From contig NZ_NKCN01000006.1 in the NCBI RefSeq assembly GCF_002245535.1, forward strand, positions 165,480 through 229,479: DNA of 64,000 bases, written 5' to 3'. Each line of letters opens with the position of its first letter. The stretch's first letter is position 1. This document shows, piece after piece, positions 33,949 through 43,020 of the stretch. The translations under genes were made by a program, and so were the position numbers. The notes beneath the pieces were generated by a model. It searched no databases. It was not told the DNA's origin and saw only the letters and a program-made list of their open reading frames with translations. Source of the stretch: Mycobacterium lehmannii. Lineage in GTDB: Bacteria; Actinomycetota; Actinomycetes; Mycobacteriales; Mycobacteriaceae.

Positions 33949-34527
33949 ATGGATCACCAACCCGAACGAATCGTCCTGGTCACCGGCGGCTCGAGGGGCC
34001 TCGGCGCGCGGGTCGCACGTCAGCTCGGCAGCGTGGACACCCACGTCGTCGTGACGCGCGACATCTCCGACGAGGTCGAATCCGCGGAGGTGATCGACGG
34101 CATCGCAACGCGCTTCGGTCGGTTGGACACCTTGATCCTCAACTCGTCGGATGCGCTGGACACCGGCGCTGATCCCGAGTGCGCGATGCGCCTCAACCGC
34201 GACGCCCAACGCCGGCTCGCCCTGGCGGCCCTGCCGCTGATGCCCGTCGGCGGACGGATCGTCTTCGTCACCAGTCATCAGGCCCATTTCTTTCCCGACA
34301 AGGCGGTGCCCAAGGGCTACACGGCCGTCGCGGCGAGCATGCGGGCCGGCGAAACAGCCCTGCTGACAAGGCGTTCGGAGTTCCGCCAGGCCGGCGTCCA
34401 ACTCACGGTGGTGTCCGGCGACATGAGCCATATGACCTTCGCCGACGCCGTCGTCGACGCGGCCACCACGCCGAACCCGGCGAGCATCGTCTTCGTCGGC
34501 AGGACCGACTACCTGATGACGGCCTGA
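33949..34527 (+). CDS. Short-chain dehydrogenase-like protein lacking the catalytic Lys
   Basis: This 192-residue protein has the SDR nucleotide motif VTGGSRGLGARVARQL (TGxxxGxG, residues 9-24), but it is 50-60 residues shorter than ordinary SDRs. The usual NNAG motif reads NSSDA. The catalytic Ser may be in FVTSHQAHF and the Tyr in KGYTAVAASM, but the Lys four residues after Tyr is Ala, so the Y-x3-K motif is broken. It may bind NAD(P) without normal oxidoreductase activity and could be a regulatory or degenerate SDR. ATG 33949 has a GGAAGGAG site 8 bases upstream. It converges on the VOC gene and carries three phased direct repeats upstream. Confidence 0.8.
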   Translation: MDHQPERIVLVTGGSRGLGARVARQLGSVDTHVVVTRDISDEVESAEVIDGIATRFGRLDTLILNSSDALDTGADPECAMRLNRDAQRRLALAALPLMPVGGRIVFVTSHQAHFFPDKAVPKGYTAVAASMRAGETALLTRRSEFRQAGVQLTVVSGDMSHMTFADAVVDAATTPNPASIVFVGRTDYLMTA

Positions 34528-34534
34528 CGCTGGC

Positions 34535-35308
34535 TCACTGCAGCGAGGACAGGTTGAAGACCGCCCCGGTGCAGTCGGCCACCGCGGCCAACCGCCCGTA
34601 GGGCGTGTCTTCGGCGCCGCGAATAACGCTGCCGCCGTTGTCGAGGACCAACTGCACGGTCTTGTCGACGTCGTCGGCGCCCAGGAAGAAGTTCCAGTTC
34701 GACGGCTCCCCTTCCGGAAGGAAGGCGCTGCCGTCCATCAGTCCGAGCAGCGCCTCACCGTCGAAGTTGGCCGTGCTGTAGCGTAATTCGTCGGTGTCGG
34801 ACACGGCCTCGATCTGCCAGCCGAACAGGTCGCGGTAGAACTGCAGCGACGTGGCGTAGTCGCGGCCTGTCCATTGGAAGTACACCGGCGCGCCGTGTTC
34901 GTTGATGACCTCGAATCCGCGGTGTCCGTTCGGCTGCCACAGCCCGACGAACGCGCCGCTGGGGTCCGACAGCATGCCCATCCAGCCCTTGTCCTTGATC
35001 TCCATCACGGGCGCTCCGCACGTCGTCGCGCCCGCAGCGATCGCCGCGTCGAGGGTGGCCTTGGCGTCGGTGGTGTGGAAGTAGGTGGTCCAGCCGTCGG
35101 GGCTGTTCCACTGCGGGTCGTTGAACATCAGGCCGGCGACCGGCCTGCCGTCGCGGGAGGCGGTCACGTAGCCGCCGAATTCGGGGCCCGACGACTCGAA
35201 CGTCCAGCCGAACACCTCGCCGTAGAAGGACTGCGAGCGTTCGACGTCCGAGGACGCCAGATCCATCCAGGTCGGGGCGCCAACGGGGGCGCAATTGCGG
35301 ACGGGCAC
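34535..35308 (-). CDS. Two-domain VOC (glyoxalase/bleomycin-resistance) protein
   Basis: This 257-residue protein has two vicinal-oxygen-chelate halves: residues about 8-120 (GAPTWMDLASSDVERSQSFYGEVFGW) and 130-257 (VYFQWTGRDYATSLQFYRDLFGW). Such tandem proteins bind a divalent metal and catalyse isomerisation, dioxygenation or binding; many actinobacterial ones are unassigned. GTG 35308 is preferred to the frame start at 35341 because AAGGAG lies 7 bases upstream. It lies next to the amidohydrolase gene in the same direction, at the edge of the catabolic region, so a ring-cleavage or epimerase role there is possible but not shown. Confidence 0.85.
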   Translation of the reverse strand: MPVRNCAPVGAPTWMDLASSDVERSQSFYGEVFGWTFESSGPEFGGYVTASRDGRPVAGLMFNDPQWNSPDGWTTYFHTTDAKATLDAAIAAGATTCGAPVMEIKDKGWMGMLSDPSGAFVGLWQPNGHRGFEVINEHGAPVYFQWTGRDYATSLQFYRDLFGWQIEAVSDTDELRYSTANFDGEALLGLMDGSAFLPEGEPSNWNFFLGADDVDKTVQLVLDNGGSVIRGAEDTPYGRLAAVADCTGAVFNLSSLQ

Positions 35309-35380
35309 GATAGGTCTCCTTCTGGGTCGGTGGTCAGTCACCGATGCAGACCGCCGTCGCCGCCGAAACTCATCGCGCCG

Positions 35381-36283
35381 TCAGCGCGCGACTCCCAGGA
35401 CGCGCAGCGCGTTCTCCTTGTAGATCAGCGACTGCACCGCCGGGTCGATGTCGAGGGTGTCGAAGTCGGCGCGCCACCGGTCGATCTGGATGTAGGGGAA
35501 GTCGGTGCCGAACAGGACCTTGGTGCGCAGCTGCCTGCTCATGGCGCGGACCAGCTGCGGCGGGAAGTACTTCGGGCTCCACCCGGACAAGTCGACGTAC
35601 ACGTTGGCCTTGTGCGTGGCGATCGCGATCTGCGAGTCGACCCACGGCACCGCGGGGTGGGCCATCACGATCGTCAGATCCGGGAAGTCGGCGGCGACGT
35701 CATCGAGCAGCATCGGATCGGAGTAGCGCAGCTTGATGCGGTGCCCACCCGGCAGCCCCGACCCCATCCCCGTCTGCCCGGTGTGGAACAACGCGGGCAG
35801 CCCGGCCTCGGTGATCGCCTCGTAGATCGGGTAGAAGCGACGGTCGTTGGGCTCGAACGCCTGCATGCTCGGATGGAACTTGAAGCCCTTGATCCCGTAG
35901 TCGCGGACGAGTTCGTGGACCCGGTGCACCGCCCGGCGCTCGTGCCACGGGTCGACGCTGCCGAACGGGATCAGCACGTCATTGTTTCGCGCAGCACCGG
36001 CGACGAGGTCCTCGATCGAGTTGGGTACGTGGCGCATCGCCGTCCGCGCGTCGATGGTGAACACGACGGCGGCGGTGTTGTGCTGCCGGTACAGGTCGGC
36101 GACCGCGTCGACGCCTGCCGTCGCGCCCGGTGGCATCTTGAAGTACTTCTCGGTCGCCTCCACGAGCTCGTCGACGTAGGCCTTGTGGCCGTGGCAGTCG
36201 ATCTCGACGTGGGTGTGGATGTCGATCGCCGCGATGCGGTCGAAATCGATGCCGTATTCGTACTTCTCGCCGCGTACCGTCAC
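35381..36283 (-). CDS. Amidohydrolase-2 family metal-dependent hydrolase/decarboxylase (ACMSD-like)
   Basis: This 300-residue TIM-barrel enzyme of the amidohydrolase 2 family (ACMSD, 5-carboxyvanillate decarboxylase type) starts with the metal-binding HxH in IDIHTHVEID (about residue 22). Further ligands are His in GFKFHPSMQ, LFHTGQTG and VMAHPAVPWVD and Asp in LFGTDFPY. Such enzymes decarboxylate or hydrolyse aromatic or semialdehyde acids. GTG 36283 has no ribosome site but TATCGT lies exactly 7 bases upstream, so it is probably leaderless. The divergent DUF1330 gene starts only 4 bases away. It likely belongs to the catabolic region; its substrate is unknown. Confidence 0.87.
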   Translation of the reverse strand: MTVRGEKYEYGIDFDRIAAIDIHTHVEIDCHGHKAYVDELVEATEKYFKMPPGATAGVDAVADLYRQHNTAAVVFTIDARTAMRHVPNSIEDLVAGAARNNDVLIPFGSVDPWHERRAVHRVHELVRDYGIKGFKFHPSMQAFEPNDRRFYPIYEAITEAGLPALFHTGQTGMGSGLPGGHRIKLRYSDPMLLDDVAADFPDLTIVMAHPAVPWVDSQIAIATHKANVYVDLSGWSPKYFPPQLVRAMSRQLRTKVLFGTDFPYIQIDRWRADFDTLDIDPAVQSLIYKENALRVLGVAR

Positions 36284-36296
36284 CCACGTGACGATA
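36275..36296. promoter_or_regulatory. Two opposed -10 elements for back-to-back leaderless genes
   Basis: TACCGT (36275-36280, plus) ends 7 bases before the GTG at 36288, and TATCGT (minus strand, 36296-36291) ends 7 bases before the GTG at 36283. Each -10 lies inside the first codons of the opposite gene. Neither start has a Shine-Dalgarno sequence. Confidence 0.5.
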
Positions 36297-36608
36297 TATG
36301 CGCTGAACCTCTTCGACGTCGCCGACCGCGACGAGTACCTCGCCTATTCGAAACGCTCGCCCGCGGAGGTCGCCAAGCACGGCGGTCGCGTCGTCGCCCT
36401 CGGACAATTCAGCGAGGCCGTCCTCGGCGACATCGAGCCACGGAAGGTGCTGATCCTCGTCGAGTGGGACTCCAGGGACGCGTTCGACGGTTACTGCAAC
36501 GACCCCGATCTGGCCGACCTGCACGCGCACCGGGAGAACGGGTCATCGTCGTACATCTGGCACCTGTTCGACCGGTTGGACGATCTGCGGCCGCTACTCA
36601 AGACGTAA
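36288..36608 (+). CDS. DUF1330 family protein
   Basis: This 106-residue protein of the DUF1330 family (dimeric alpha/beta barrel, ferredoxin-like) shows VTIYALNLFDVADRDEYLAYSKR at its start and the signature GGRVVALGQFSEAVLGD followed by KVLILVEWDSRDAFDGYCND. Biochemical functions are not settled; relatives occur with catabolic genes and may bind small acids. GTG 36288 begins the conserved strand; the frame upstream overlaps the amidohydrolase antisense and is not family-like. It is divergent from the amidohydrolase, 4 bp between start codons. A long inverted repeat follows its stop. Confidence 0.85.
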   Translation: MTIYALNLFDVADRDEYLAYSKRSPAEVAKHGGRVVALGQFSEAVLGDIEPRKVLILVEWDSRDAFDGYCNDPDLADLHAHRENGSSSYIWHLFDRLDDLRPLLKT

Positions 36609-36615
36609 CGCAGCG

Positions 36616-36674
36616 CCGAGAGTCGGGTTTCTGACGCATTTCGGGCGATTTCCGGTCAGAAACCCGACGCTCGG
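36616..36674. terminator. Long inverted repeat between convergent DUF1330 and ALDH genes
   Basis: Arms at 36616-36635 and 36655-36674 pair over 20 bp with one mismatch around a 19-base loop. The core GGGTTTCTGAC/GTCAGAAACCC also occurs, diverged, at 45103-45162. Its position between two gene ends favours a bidirectional terminator. Confidence 0.65.
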
Positions 36675-36704
36675 CGAAAGGTTGCCGCTCGGCGAAAGGT
36701 TGCC
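36669..36704 (+). repeat. Perfect 18-bp tandem duplication
   Basis: 36669-36686 and 36687-36704 are identical and adjacent. The first copy overlaps the end of the right hairpin arm, so the duplication probably arose by slippage at that structure. Confidence 0.8.
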
Positions 36705-36715
36705 GCGCCGACGAC

Positions 36716-38152
<1,437 letters not shown>

Positions 38153-38203
38153 GTCCCCACTCTTCCCTAGAACTTGACCATATTCGCGGTTCGACCGCGG
38201 GCG

Positions 38204-39919
38204 CTACTGGGTGCCTTCTGCATACCAGGTGCGGAATCGGTCGTACTTCGGCATCTCCTCGGAGTTGGCCTTCGGGTCGATGCAGACGTGGACGACGGCG
38301 GTCTTGCCGCTGGCGAAGGCCCGCTTGATCGCCGGGCCGATCTCGTCGTCCTTCTCGACGTACTCGCCGTGGCACCCGAACCCCTCGGCGACCTTGTCGA
38401 GCCGGACGTCCTTGCTCCAGTGCACACCCGGTTGCGGCGACGGCTGCTCGAACGTGCGCTTGTAGACGCCGACCTCCAAGCCCCATTGGTGGTCGACACC
38501 GACGACACAGACCAGCGGTACGTTCTCCCGGACCGCGGTCTCTAGTTCGGCGATGTGAAAGAGGAACGCCGAGTCGCTGGTGAGCAGCATGACCGGACGC
38601 TCGCGCCCCTCGGCGACCGACGCGCCGACCGCATACGGCAGACCCGTGCCGAGATGCCCGAAGTTCTGATTCCAGATCACGTCTCGCGGCTTGGTCTGCG
38701 AGTACGTCCACTGGAAGATCACCGTGGCACCCCCGTCGCGGACCAGGATGCCGTCCTCGGTGCATTCGTCGAAGGCCTTGGTGGCCTCGACGACGTAGCG
38801 GGCCGGGTGGATCGGCGCGCGACCGCTCGGCGCTTCGGCGGCCACTCGGGCGATCTCGGCGGCGTCGGCCTTGATCAGGGCCTCGAAGTCGGCCGACGGA
38901 GTGCGCGGATTGTCACGCAGGGCCGCGACCAGCTGCGGCACCACGCCTCGAAGGTCGCCGACCAGCGGCACGTCGATCGGGCGGTTCACCCCGATTGCGG
39001 TCGGATCCTGTTCCACGAGAACCCATTTGCGGTTGGCGTCGTTGCCCGCCCAGTGCTGGGTGCGGCCGTAGTGCATGGGCTCGCCGAGCTCGGTTCCCAG
39101 CGCCACGCACAGATCGGACTTCTCGACGGCCTCGTTCGCCGCCGGAGAGAACAGGTACGGGAAGGTGCGGTCCTGCAGGCCGGGGATGAACGAGGTGCCG
39201 CCCGACGTCTGGATCACCGGGCAGGCCATCAGCTCTGCCAACTCCCTGACCTGCTCCTGGGTGCGCGAGGTGTGAACTCCGTGACCCACCAACAGGACCG
39301 GGCTCTTCGCCTCGCGGATCAGCTTGACCGCCTCGGCAACCTCACGTTCGCCGGCGCCCTGGTTGACGAGCCGATACCGGTGCGGCGGCAATGGATCCGG
39401 CACGTCGAGCTCTTCGAGGATGACGTGGGACGGGTACTCGATATAGCACGGGCCGGGGGTGCCCGACATGGATTGGCGGATGGCTTCGCGGATGATCTCG
39501 TCGGTCTGGTCGGCGTATTCGATCGAGCTGCTGAACTTGACCGAGTTCTTGAACAGGTCCTCCTGCTGGACGAACTGGATGCGCCCGCGCCGCACCCGCC
39601 GTTCGGTGATGCGAGCACGCTGGCCGCCGAGGAAGATGACCGGCGAGTTCTCGACCAGCGCGCACTGGATCGCACCCGCGATGTTGGCCATGCCCGGCCC
39701 GAGCGTTCCGATGCACAACCCCGGCGTGCCCGTCATCCGCGATGCCGCCTCGGCCATGAACCCGGCGCTCAGCTCGTGGTGCGGTGCGACCACCGACCAG
39801 CCGCGCGCGTCAGCCTCGGTGAACATGTGCACGAAGTTGGGGTCGGGAATGCCGAACAACGTGTTGATGCCCTCCGCCTCGAAGAGGTCGAGTATGCGCT
39901 TGTATACGGGTACACCCAC
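38204..39919 (-). CDS. Thiamine diphosphate-dependent enzyme (acetolactate synthase/decarboxylase-like)
   Basis: This 571-residue ThDP enzyme of the IlvB/benzoylformate decarboxylase superfamily has all three domains. The activating Glu is in APHHELSAGFMAEA (about 49), the central domain covers about 190-330, and the C-terminal cofactor domain starts near 365. The usual GDG...NN Mg-ThDP motif is altered: LLTSDSAFLFH in place of GDG and VVGVDHQWG in place of NN, although the Asp is kept. Members decarboxylate 2-oxo acids or join aldehydes. GTG 39919 is supported by AAGGAG about 8 bases upstream. It lies between acyl-CoA dehydrogenase and ALDH genes, consistent with a decarboxylase feeding the ALDH, or with an oxalyl/hydroxyacyl-CoA lyase. 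Confidence 0.87.
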   Translation of the reverse strand: MGVPVYKRILDLFEAEGINTLFGIPDPNFVHMFTEADARGWSVVAPHHELSAGFMAEAASRMTGTPGLCIGTLGPGMANIAGAIQCALVENSPVIFLGGQRARITERRVRRGRIQFVQQEDLFKNSVKFSSSIEYADQTDEIIREAIRQSMSGTPGPCYIEYPSHVILEELDVPDPLPPHRYRLVNQGAGEREVAEAVKLIREAKSPVLLVGHGVHTSRTQEQVRELAELMACPVIQTSGGTSFIPGLQDRTFPYLFSPAANEAVEKSDLCVALGTELGEPMHYGRTQHWAGNDANRKWVLVEQDPTAIGVNRPIDVPLVGDLRGVVPQLVAALRDNPRTPSADFEALIKADAAEIARVAAEAPSGRAPIHPARYVVEATKAFDECTEDGILVRDGGATVIFQWTYSQTKPRDVIWNQNFGHLGTGLPYAVGASVAEGRERPVMLLTSDSAFLFHIAELETAVRENVPLVCVVGVDHQWGLEVGVYKRTFEQPSPQPGVHWSKDVRLDKVAEGFGCHGEYVEKDDEIGPAIKRAFASGKTAVVHVCIDPKANSEEMPKYDRFRTWYAEGTQ

Positions 39920-39938
39920 GGGAAACTCCTTGATTTCT

Positions 39939-40892
39939 CTATAGATAGCGTTGTGCTAGTCGTTCTCGGTGTGCTGACGGAGAGCCGAACAGTGATCGGT
40001 TGAGGGTGGCGCGCTTGAGGTAGACGTGGATACCGCTCTCCCACGTGTATCCGATGCCGCCGTGCAACTGCATGGCCTTGCCGGCGATGTCGACGGCGGC
40101 CGCGCACGTATACGACTTGGCCATCGAGACGGCGGCCCCGGCTTCCGGCGCGTCCTCGGCGACCGCTCGGACGGCGGCATCGACGAGTTGGCGCGACACG
40201 GAGATGCTGACGAGCATGTCGGCGCATGCGTGTTTGACGGCCTGGAAGGAGCCGATGGCCCTGCCGAATTGCTGACGCACCTTCACATATCCGACGGTGG
40301 CGGCGAGCATGGCCTCGCTCAGGCCGAGGCTGTCGCAGGCGATCGCCGCGGCGGCCCGGTCGTGTAACCGCTGCACCGCAACCGCGGGATCATCGGTGAA
40401 CGGCAGGGTTTCGGTGATCGCAGCGTCCGCGTCGATCGCGGCGAGGTTGCGCGTCTCGTCGACGACGGGCCGCGGCGTGGCCCGCTGCTCGGTCACGGCG
40501 ATGCCGCGGTCGGTGACGAACAGGATGCGGTCCGCGCCGTCGGCGTCGGGGACGAAGTCGTACGGTTCCAGCGCGACGGCGACCCGGGTCGCACCGCTGG
40601 CCAGTTCGGCGAGCATCGTGTCGCGGGTGTCGCTGGGCTGCACCGCGTTCAGCGCTCCGACGGCAAGCACCGCACCGCCGAGGAGGCCGGTGGCGCTGGC
40701 GGTGCGGCCGATCTCCTCGCAGATGACCGCGACTTCGGCGAACGACGCACCCGCCCCGCCGAGCTGTTCGGGCACCTCGAGCCCGACCCAACCGGCCTCG
40801 ACCAACGTGGACCATTCGACGCTGCGGTCCTTCGCGAGCAGATCGCCTGCCACGGAGCGCAATTCGTTGTGGAATTCGGTGAAGTCGGTCAT
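39939..40892 (-). CDS. Acyl-CoA dehydrogenase-like subunit, short form
   Basis: This 317-residue ACAD-family protein is shorter than the usual 380-400 residues. It has a reduced N-terminal part (FTEFHNELRSVAGDLL), weak middle domain and a good C-terminal helical bundle (VKVRQQFGRAIGSFQAVKHACADM, MQLHGGIGYTWESGIHVYLKRA). The start ATG at 40892 overlaps the stop of the 401-residue ACAD gene (TGATG), so the two are made together. In mycobacterial steroid catabolism such short/long FadE pairs form alpha2beta2 heterotetramers; the same is inferred here. The substrate would be an acyl-CoA, perhaps with a bulky ring. Confidence 0.87.
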   Translation of the reverse strand: MTDFTEFHNELRSVAGDLLAKDRSVEWSTLVEAGWVGLEVPEQLGGAGASFAEVAVICEEIGRTASATGLLGGAVLAVGALNAVQPSDTRDTMLAELASGATRVAVALEPYDFVPDADGADRILFVTDRGIAVTEQRATPRPVVDETRNLAAIDADAAITETLPFTDDPAVAVQRLHDRAAAAIACDSLGLSEAMLAATVGYVKVRQQFGRAIGSFQAVKHACADMLVSISVSRQLVDAAVRAVAEDAPEAGAAVSMAKSYTCAAAVDIAGKAMQLHGGIGYTWESGIHVYLKRATLNRSLFGSPSAHRERLAQRYL

Positions 40893-42097
40893 CAGACGGC
40901 ACTCGGTTCTCGCGGCAGGCCCAGGCCCCGCTCGCCGATGATCGTGCGCTGGATCTCGCTCGCGCCGCCGGGGATCGTCCATTCCCACGATCCGATGAAG
41001 TCGAGCACCCACGCCCCGGACTCCCAGCCGCTGGAGGCCGGTTTGGCGAGTTCGGTGTGTGCGGGCAACCCGCCGATCTCCGCACCGAAGTCGGTCATGC
41101 GCTGCAGTAGCTCGCTGTAGAACAGCTTGACGATCGAGGCGTCGGCCGGACTGGCGGTACCGTTCTCGTTATCCTCGACCACCTTTCGGCACAGTCCGCG
41201 TAGCCCGGTGATCTCGGTTTCGAACTGCGCGAGCCGGTCGGCGACGATCGGGTCGTCGACTGGCGCGCTTTGCACCAGCCAGCGGAAGCCGGCGTTGCCG
41301 AGGCGCTCGGCGAGTTCCAGCATCGTCATACCGCGCTCGGCGCCGAGGGTGGCCTGCGCGACCCGCCAGCCGTCGTTCTCCGCCCCGATCAGGTTGGCGG
41401 CCGGGATCGACACGTCGTTGAGGAAGATCTCGCAGAAGTGGGAGTCGCCGATCGCATTGCGGATGGGACGCACCTCGACGCCGGATGTGGTCATATCGAG
41501 AAGGAAGTACGAGATTCCCTTCCGCTTCGGCGCATCCGGGTCGGTGCGGGCCAGCAGCAGGCACCAGTCGGCGTGCTTGCCTCCGCTGGCCCACAGCTTC
41601 TGCCCGTTCGCGATGTAGGCGTCGCCGTCTTTACGCGCGGTGGTGCGCAGGCTGGCCAGGTCGGATCCGGCCTCGGGTTCGGAGAAGCCCTGCACCCAGA
41701 TCTCGCCGTCGAGGATCGCGGGCAGGTGCCGTTGCCGCTGCTCCTCGGTGCCGGCGACCAGCAGGGTCGACGCGGCGTGGTGGATGCCGACGAACGCGAG
41801 CACCAGCCGCGGCGCGTCGTGGGCGGCCAGTTCCTGGTACAGCACCACCTGCTCGGCCACCGACATGCCGCCGCCCCACTCAGCGGGCCAGTGCGGGACG
41901 GCGTAGCCGGCGCTGTGCAGTTCGGCGAACCACTGCTTCTGGAAGGCCACGAACTGCTCATCGTCTGCGCCGGTCTGGGTTTCGCGCCAGTCCGGTGGGA
42001 TGTGCTCGACGCACCACTGCCGCACCTGGTGCCGAAACTGAACTAGTGCTCGACTTTCGGACGCTTCTTGATGCATATCTTCAGATTCGGCGCTCAT
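40892..42097 (-). CDS. Acyl-CoA dehydrogenase, long subunit
   Basis: This 401-residue flavoprotein oxidises acyl-CoA to enoyl-CoA. It has the full three-domain ACAD form: VPHWPAEWGGGMSVAEQVVLYQE in the N-terminal domain, the FAD-binding strand IWVQGFSEPEAGSDLASLRT near 140, and a C-terminal bundle ending WEWTIPGGASEIQRTIIGERGLGLPR. ATG 42097 overlaps the stop of the Gfo/Idh gene as ATGA, and its stop overlaps the shorter ACAD start. The tight coupling with the 317-residue partner suggests a heteromeric enzyme. It resembles FadE types for branched or cyclic acyl-CoA; the exact substrate is unknown. Confidence 0.9.
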   Translation of the reverse strand: MSAESEDMHQEASESRALVQFRHQVRQWCVEHIPPDWRETQTGADDEQFVAFQKQWFAELHSAGYAVPHWPAEWGGGMSVAEQVVLYQELAAHDAPRLVLAFVGIHHAASTLLVAGTEEQRQRHLPAILDGEIWVQGFSEPEAGSDLASLRTTARKDGDAYIANGQKLWASGGKHADWCLLLARTDPDAPKRKGISYFLLDMTTSGVEVRPIRNAIGDSHFCEIFLNDVSIPAANLIGAENDGWRVAQATLGAERGMTMLELAERLGNAGFRWLVQSAPVDDPIVADRLAQFETEITGLRGLCRKVVEDNENGTASPADASIVKLFYSELLQRMTDFGAEIGGLPAHTELAKPASSGWESGAWVLDFIGSWEWTIPGGASEIQRTIIGERGLGLPREPSAV

Positions 42098-43020
42098 TGC
42101 CGCACCGCCTTGGCCCGCAGGTGGTCCAAGACGCGCGCGACGGCCAGACCGTCGTCGAACGACGGGGTGATCTGCGTACCGGTGCGCAACGCCTCGGCGA
42201 CGTGTCCGAAGAAGACTGACAGCGCGGGCGGGGGTGAGCGTCGCGGCGGCGGTGCGAACTCGGTGGTCTCGGGATCGGCGCCGATGCGTCGCACCACCAG
42301 CGTCGTGTCGGCCGTCAGTTCGACGGTGGCGTCGCTGCCCAACAGCGTGACCGACGGCGGTGAAGGGACCGCGGCCGCGAACCCGGTGTCGTGAGTAGCG
42401 GTGCAGCCGTTCGCCATTGCGAACCACGCCGCGTACGCATCCTCGGCGGTGGCCTGCTCGGGTGAGCCGTCGATGCGGGTGACGCCGCCGCAGTCGGTGA
42501 TCTCGCTGCCGAAGAGCCACCGGGTGAAGTCGATCAGATGGGAGCCGTAGGCGCCGATCCAGCCGCCGCCCAGGTCGCGGTCGTTGATCCAGCCGAACTT
42601 TCGGCCACGCAGCCCGCTTCCGAAGAACGTCCAGTGCAGGTGCCTGGGTGTGCCGATCGCCCCGCTGTCGGCCAGTTCTTTGAGCCGCGTCCACGACTCG
42701 TTGAACCGGAACTCGAAGTTGAGGAAGTGCAGCACACCTGCGTCGCGGGCCATGTCGCGCATCTGTGCTGCCTCGTCGGCGTTGCGGCCGAATGGTTTGT
42801 CGCACAACACCGCATGCCCGTGCTCGAGCGAACCGGTGACGTGCTCGAGGTGCAGGAATGGCGGCGAGTGCACGGAGACCAGGTCGACGTCCGAAGCCAG
42901 CGCGGCTTTGACCGCGTCCTCGTCGCGGGGGCTGACGACCTCGACGTCGAACCCGGCTTCGGCGTATGCGGGAGCCGCCGCGTGCTTGCCGAAACCGGTG
43001 CCGATCACCGCGACCCTCAT
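42094..43020 (-). CDS. Gfo/Idh/MocA family oxidoreductase
   Basis: This 308-residue NAD(P)-dependent oxidoreductase has the Rossmann motif VAVIGTGFGKHAAAPAY at residues 3-19 and the family EKP-type segment as LCDKPFGRNADEA near 92. The C-terminal domain shows GGGWIGAYGSHLIDFTRWLFG near 170. Members oxidise sugars, cyclitols or related alcohols. ATG 43020 begins the Rossmann strand, while a longer frame from 43131 would overlap the upstream ACAD. It is locked between two ACAD pairs by ATGA overlaps at both ends, so it clearly belongs to the operon, an unusual setting for this family, where it may oxidise a hydroxyl of the ring or side chain. Confidence 0.88.
   Translation of the reverse strand: MRVAVIGTGFGKHAAAPAYAEAGFDVEVVSPRDEDAVKAALASDVDLVSVHSPPFLHLEHVTGSLEHGHAVLCDKPFGRNADEAAQMRDMARDAGVLHFLNFEFRFNESWTRLKELADSGAIGTPRHLHWTFFGSGLRGRKFGWINDRDLGGGWIGAYGSHLIDFTRWLFGSEITDCGGVTRIDGSPEQATAEDAYAAWFAMANGCTATHDTGFAAAVPSPPSVTLLGSDATVELTADTTLVVRRIGADPETTEFAPPPRRSPPPALSVFFGHVAEALRTGTQITPSFDDGLAVARVLDHLRAKAVRQ

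Noticed and set aside
38165..38180. KstR-like half site near the ALDH start
   Set aside because: Only one half of the TnnAACnnGTTnnA pattern is present, so steroid-regulator control cannot be claimed.
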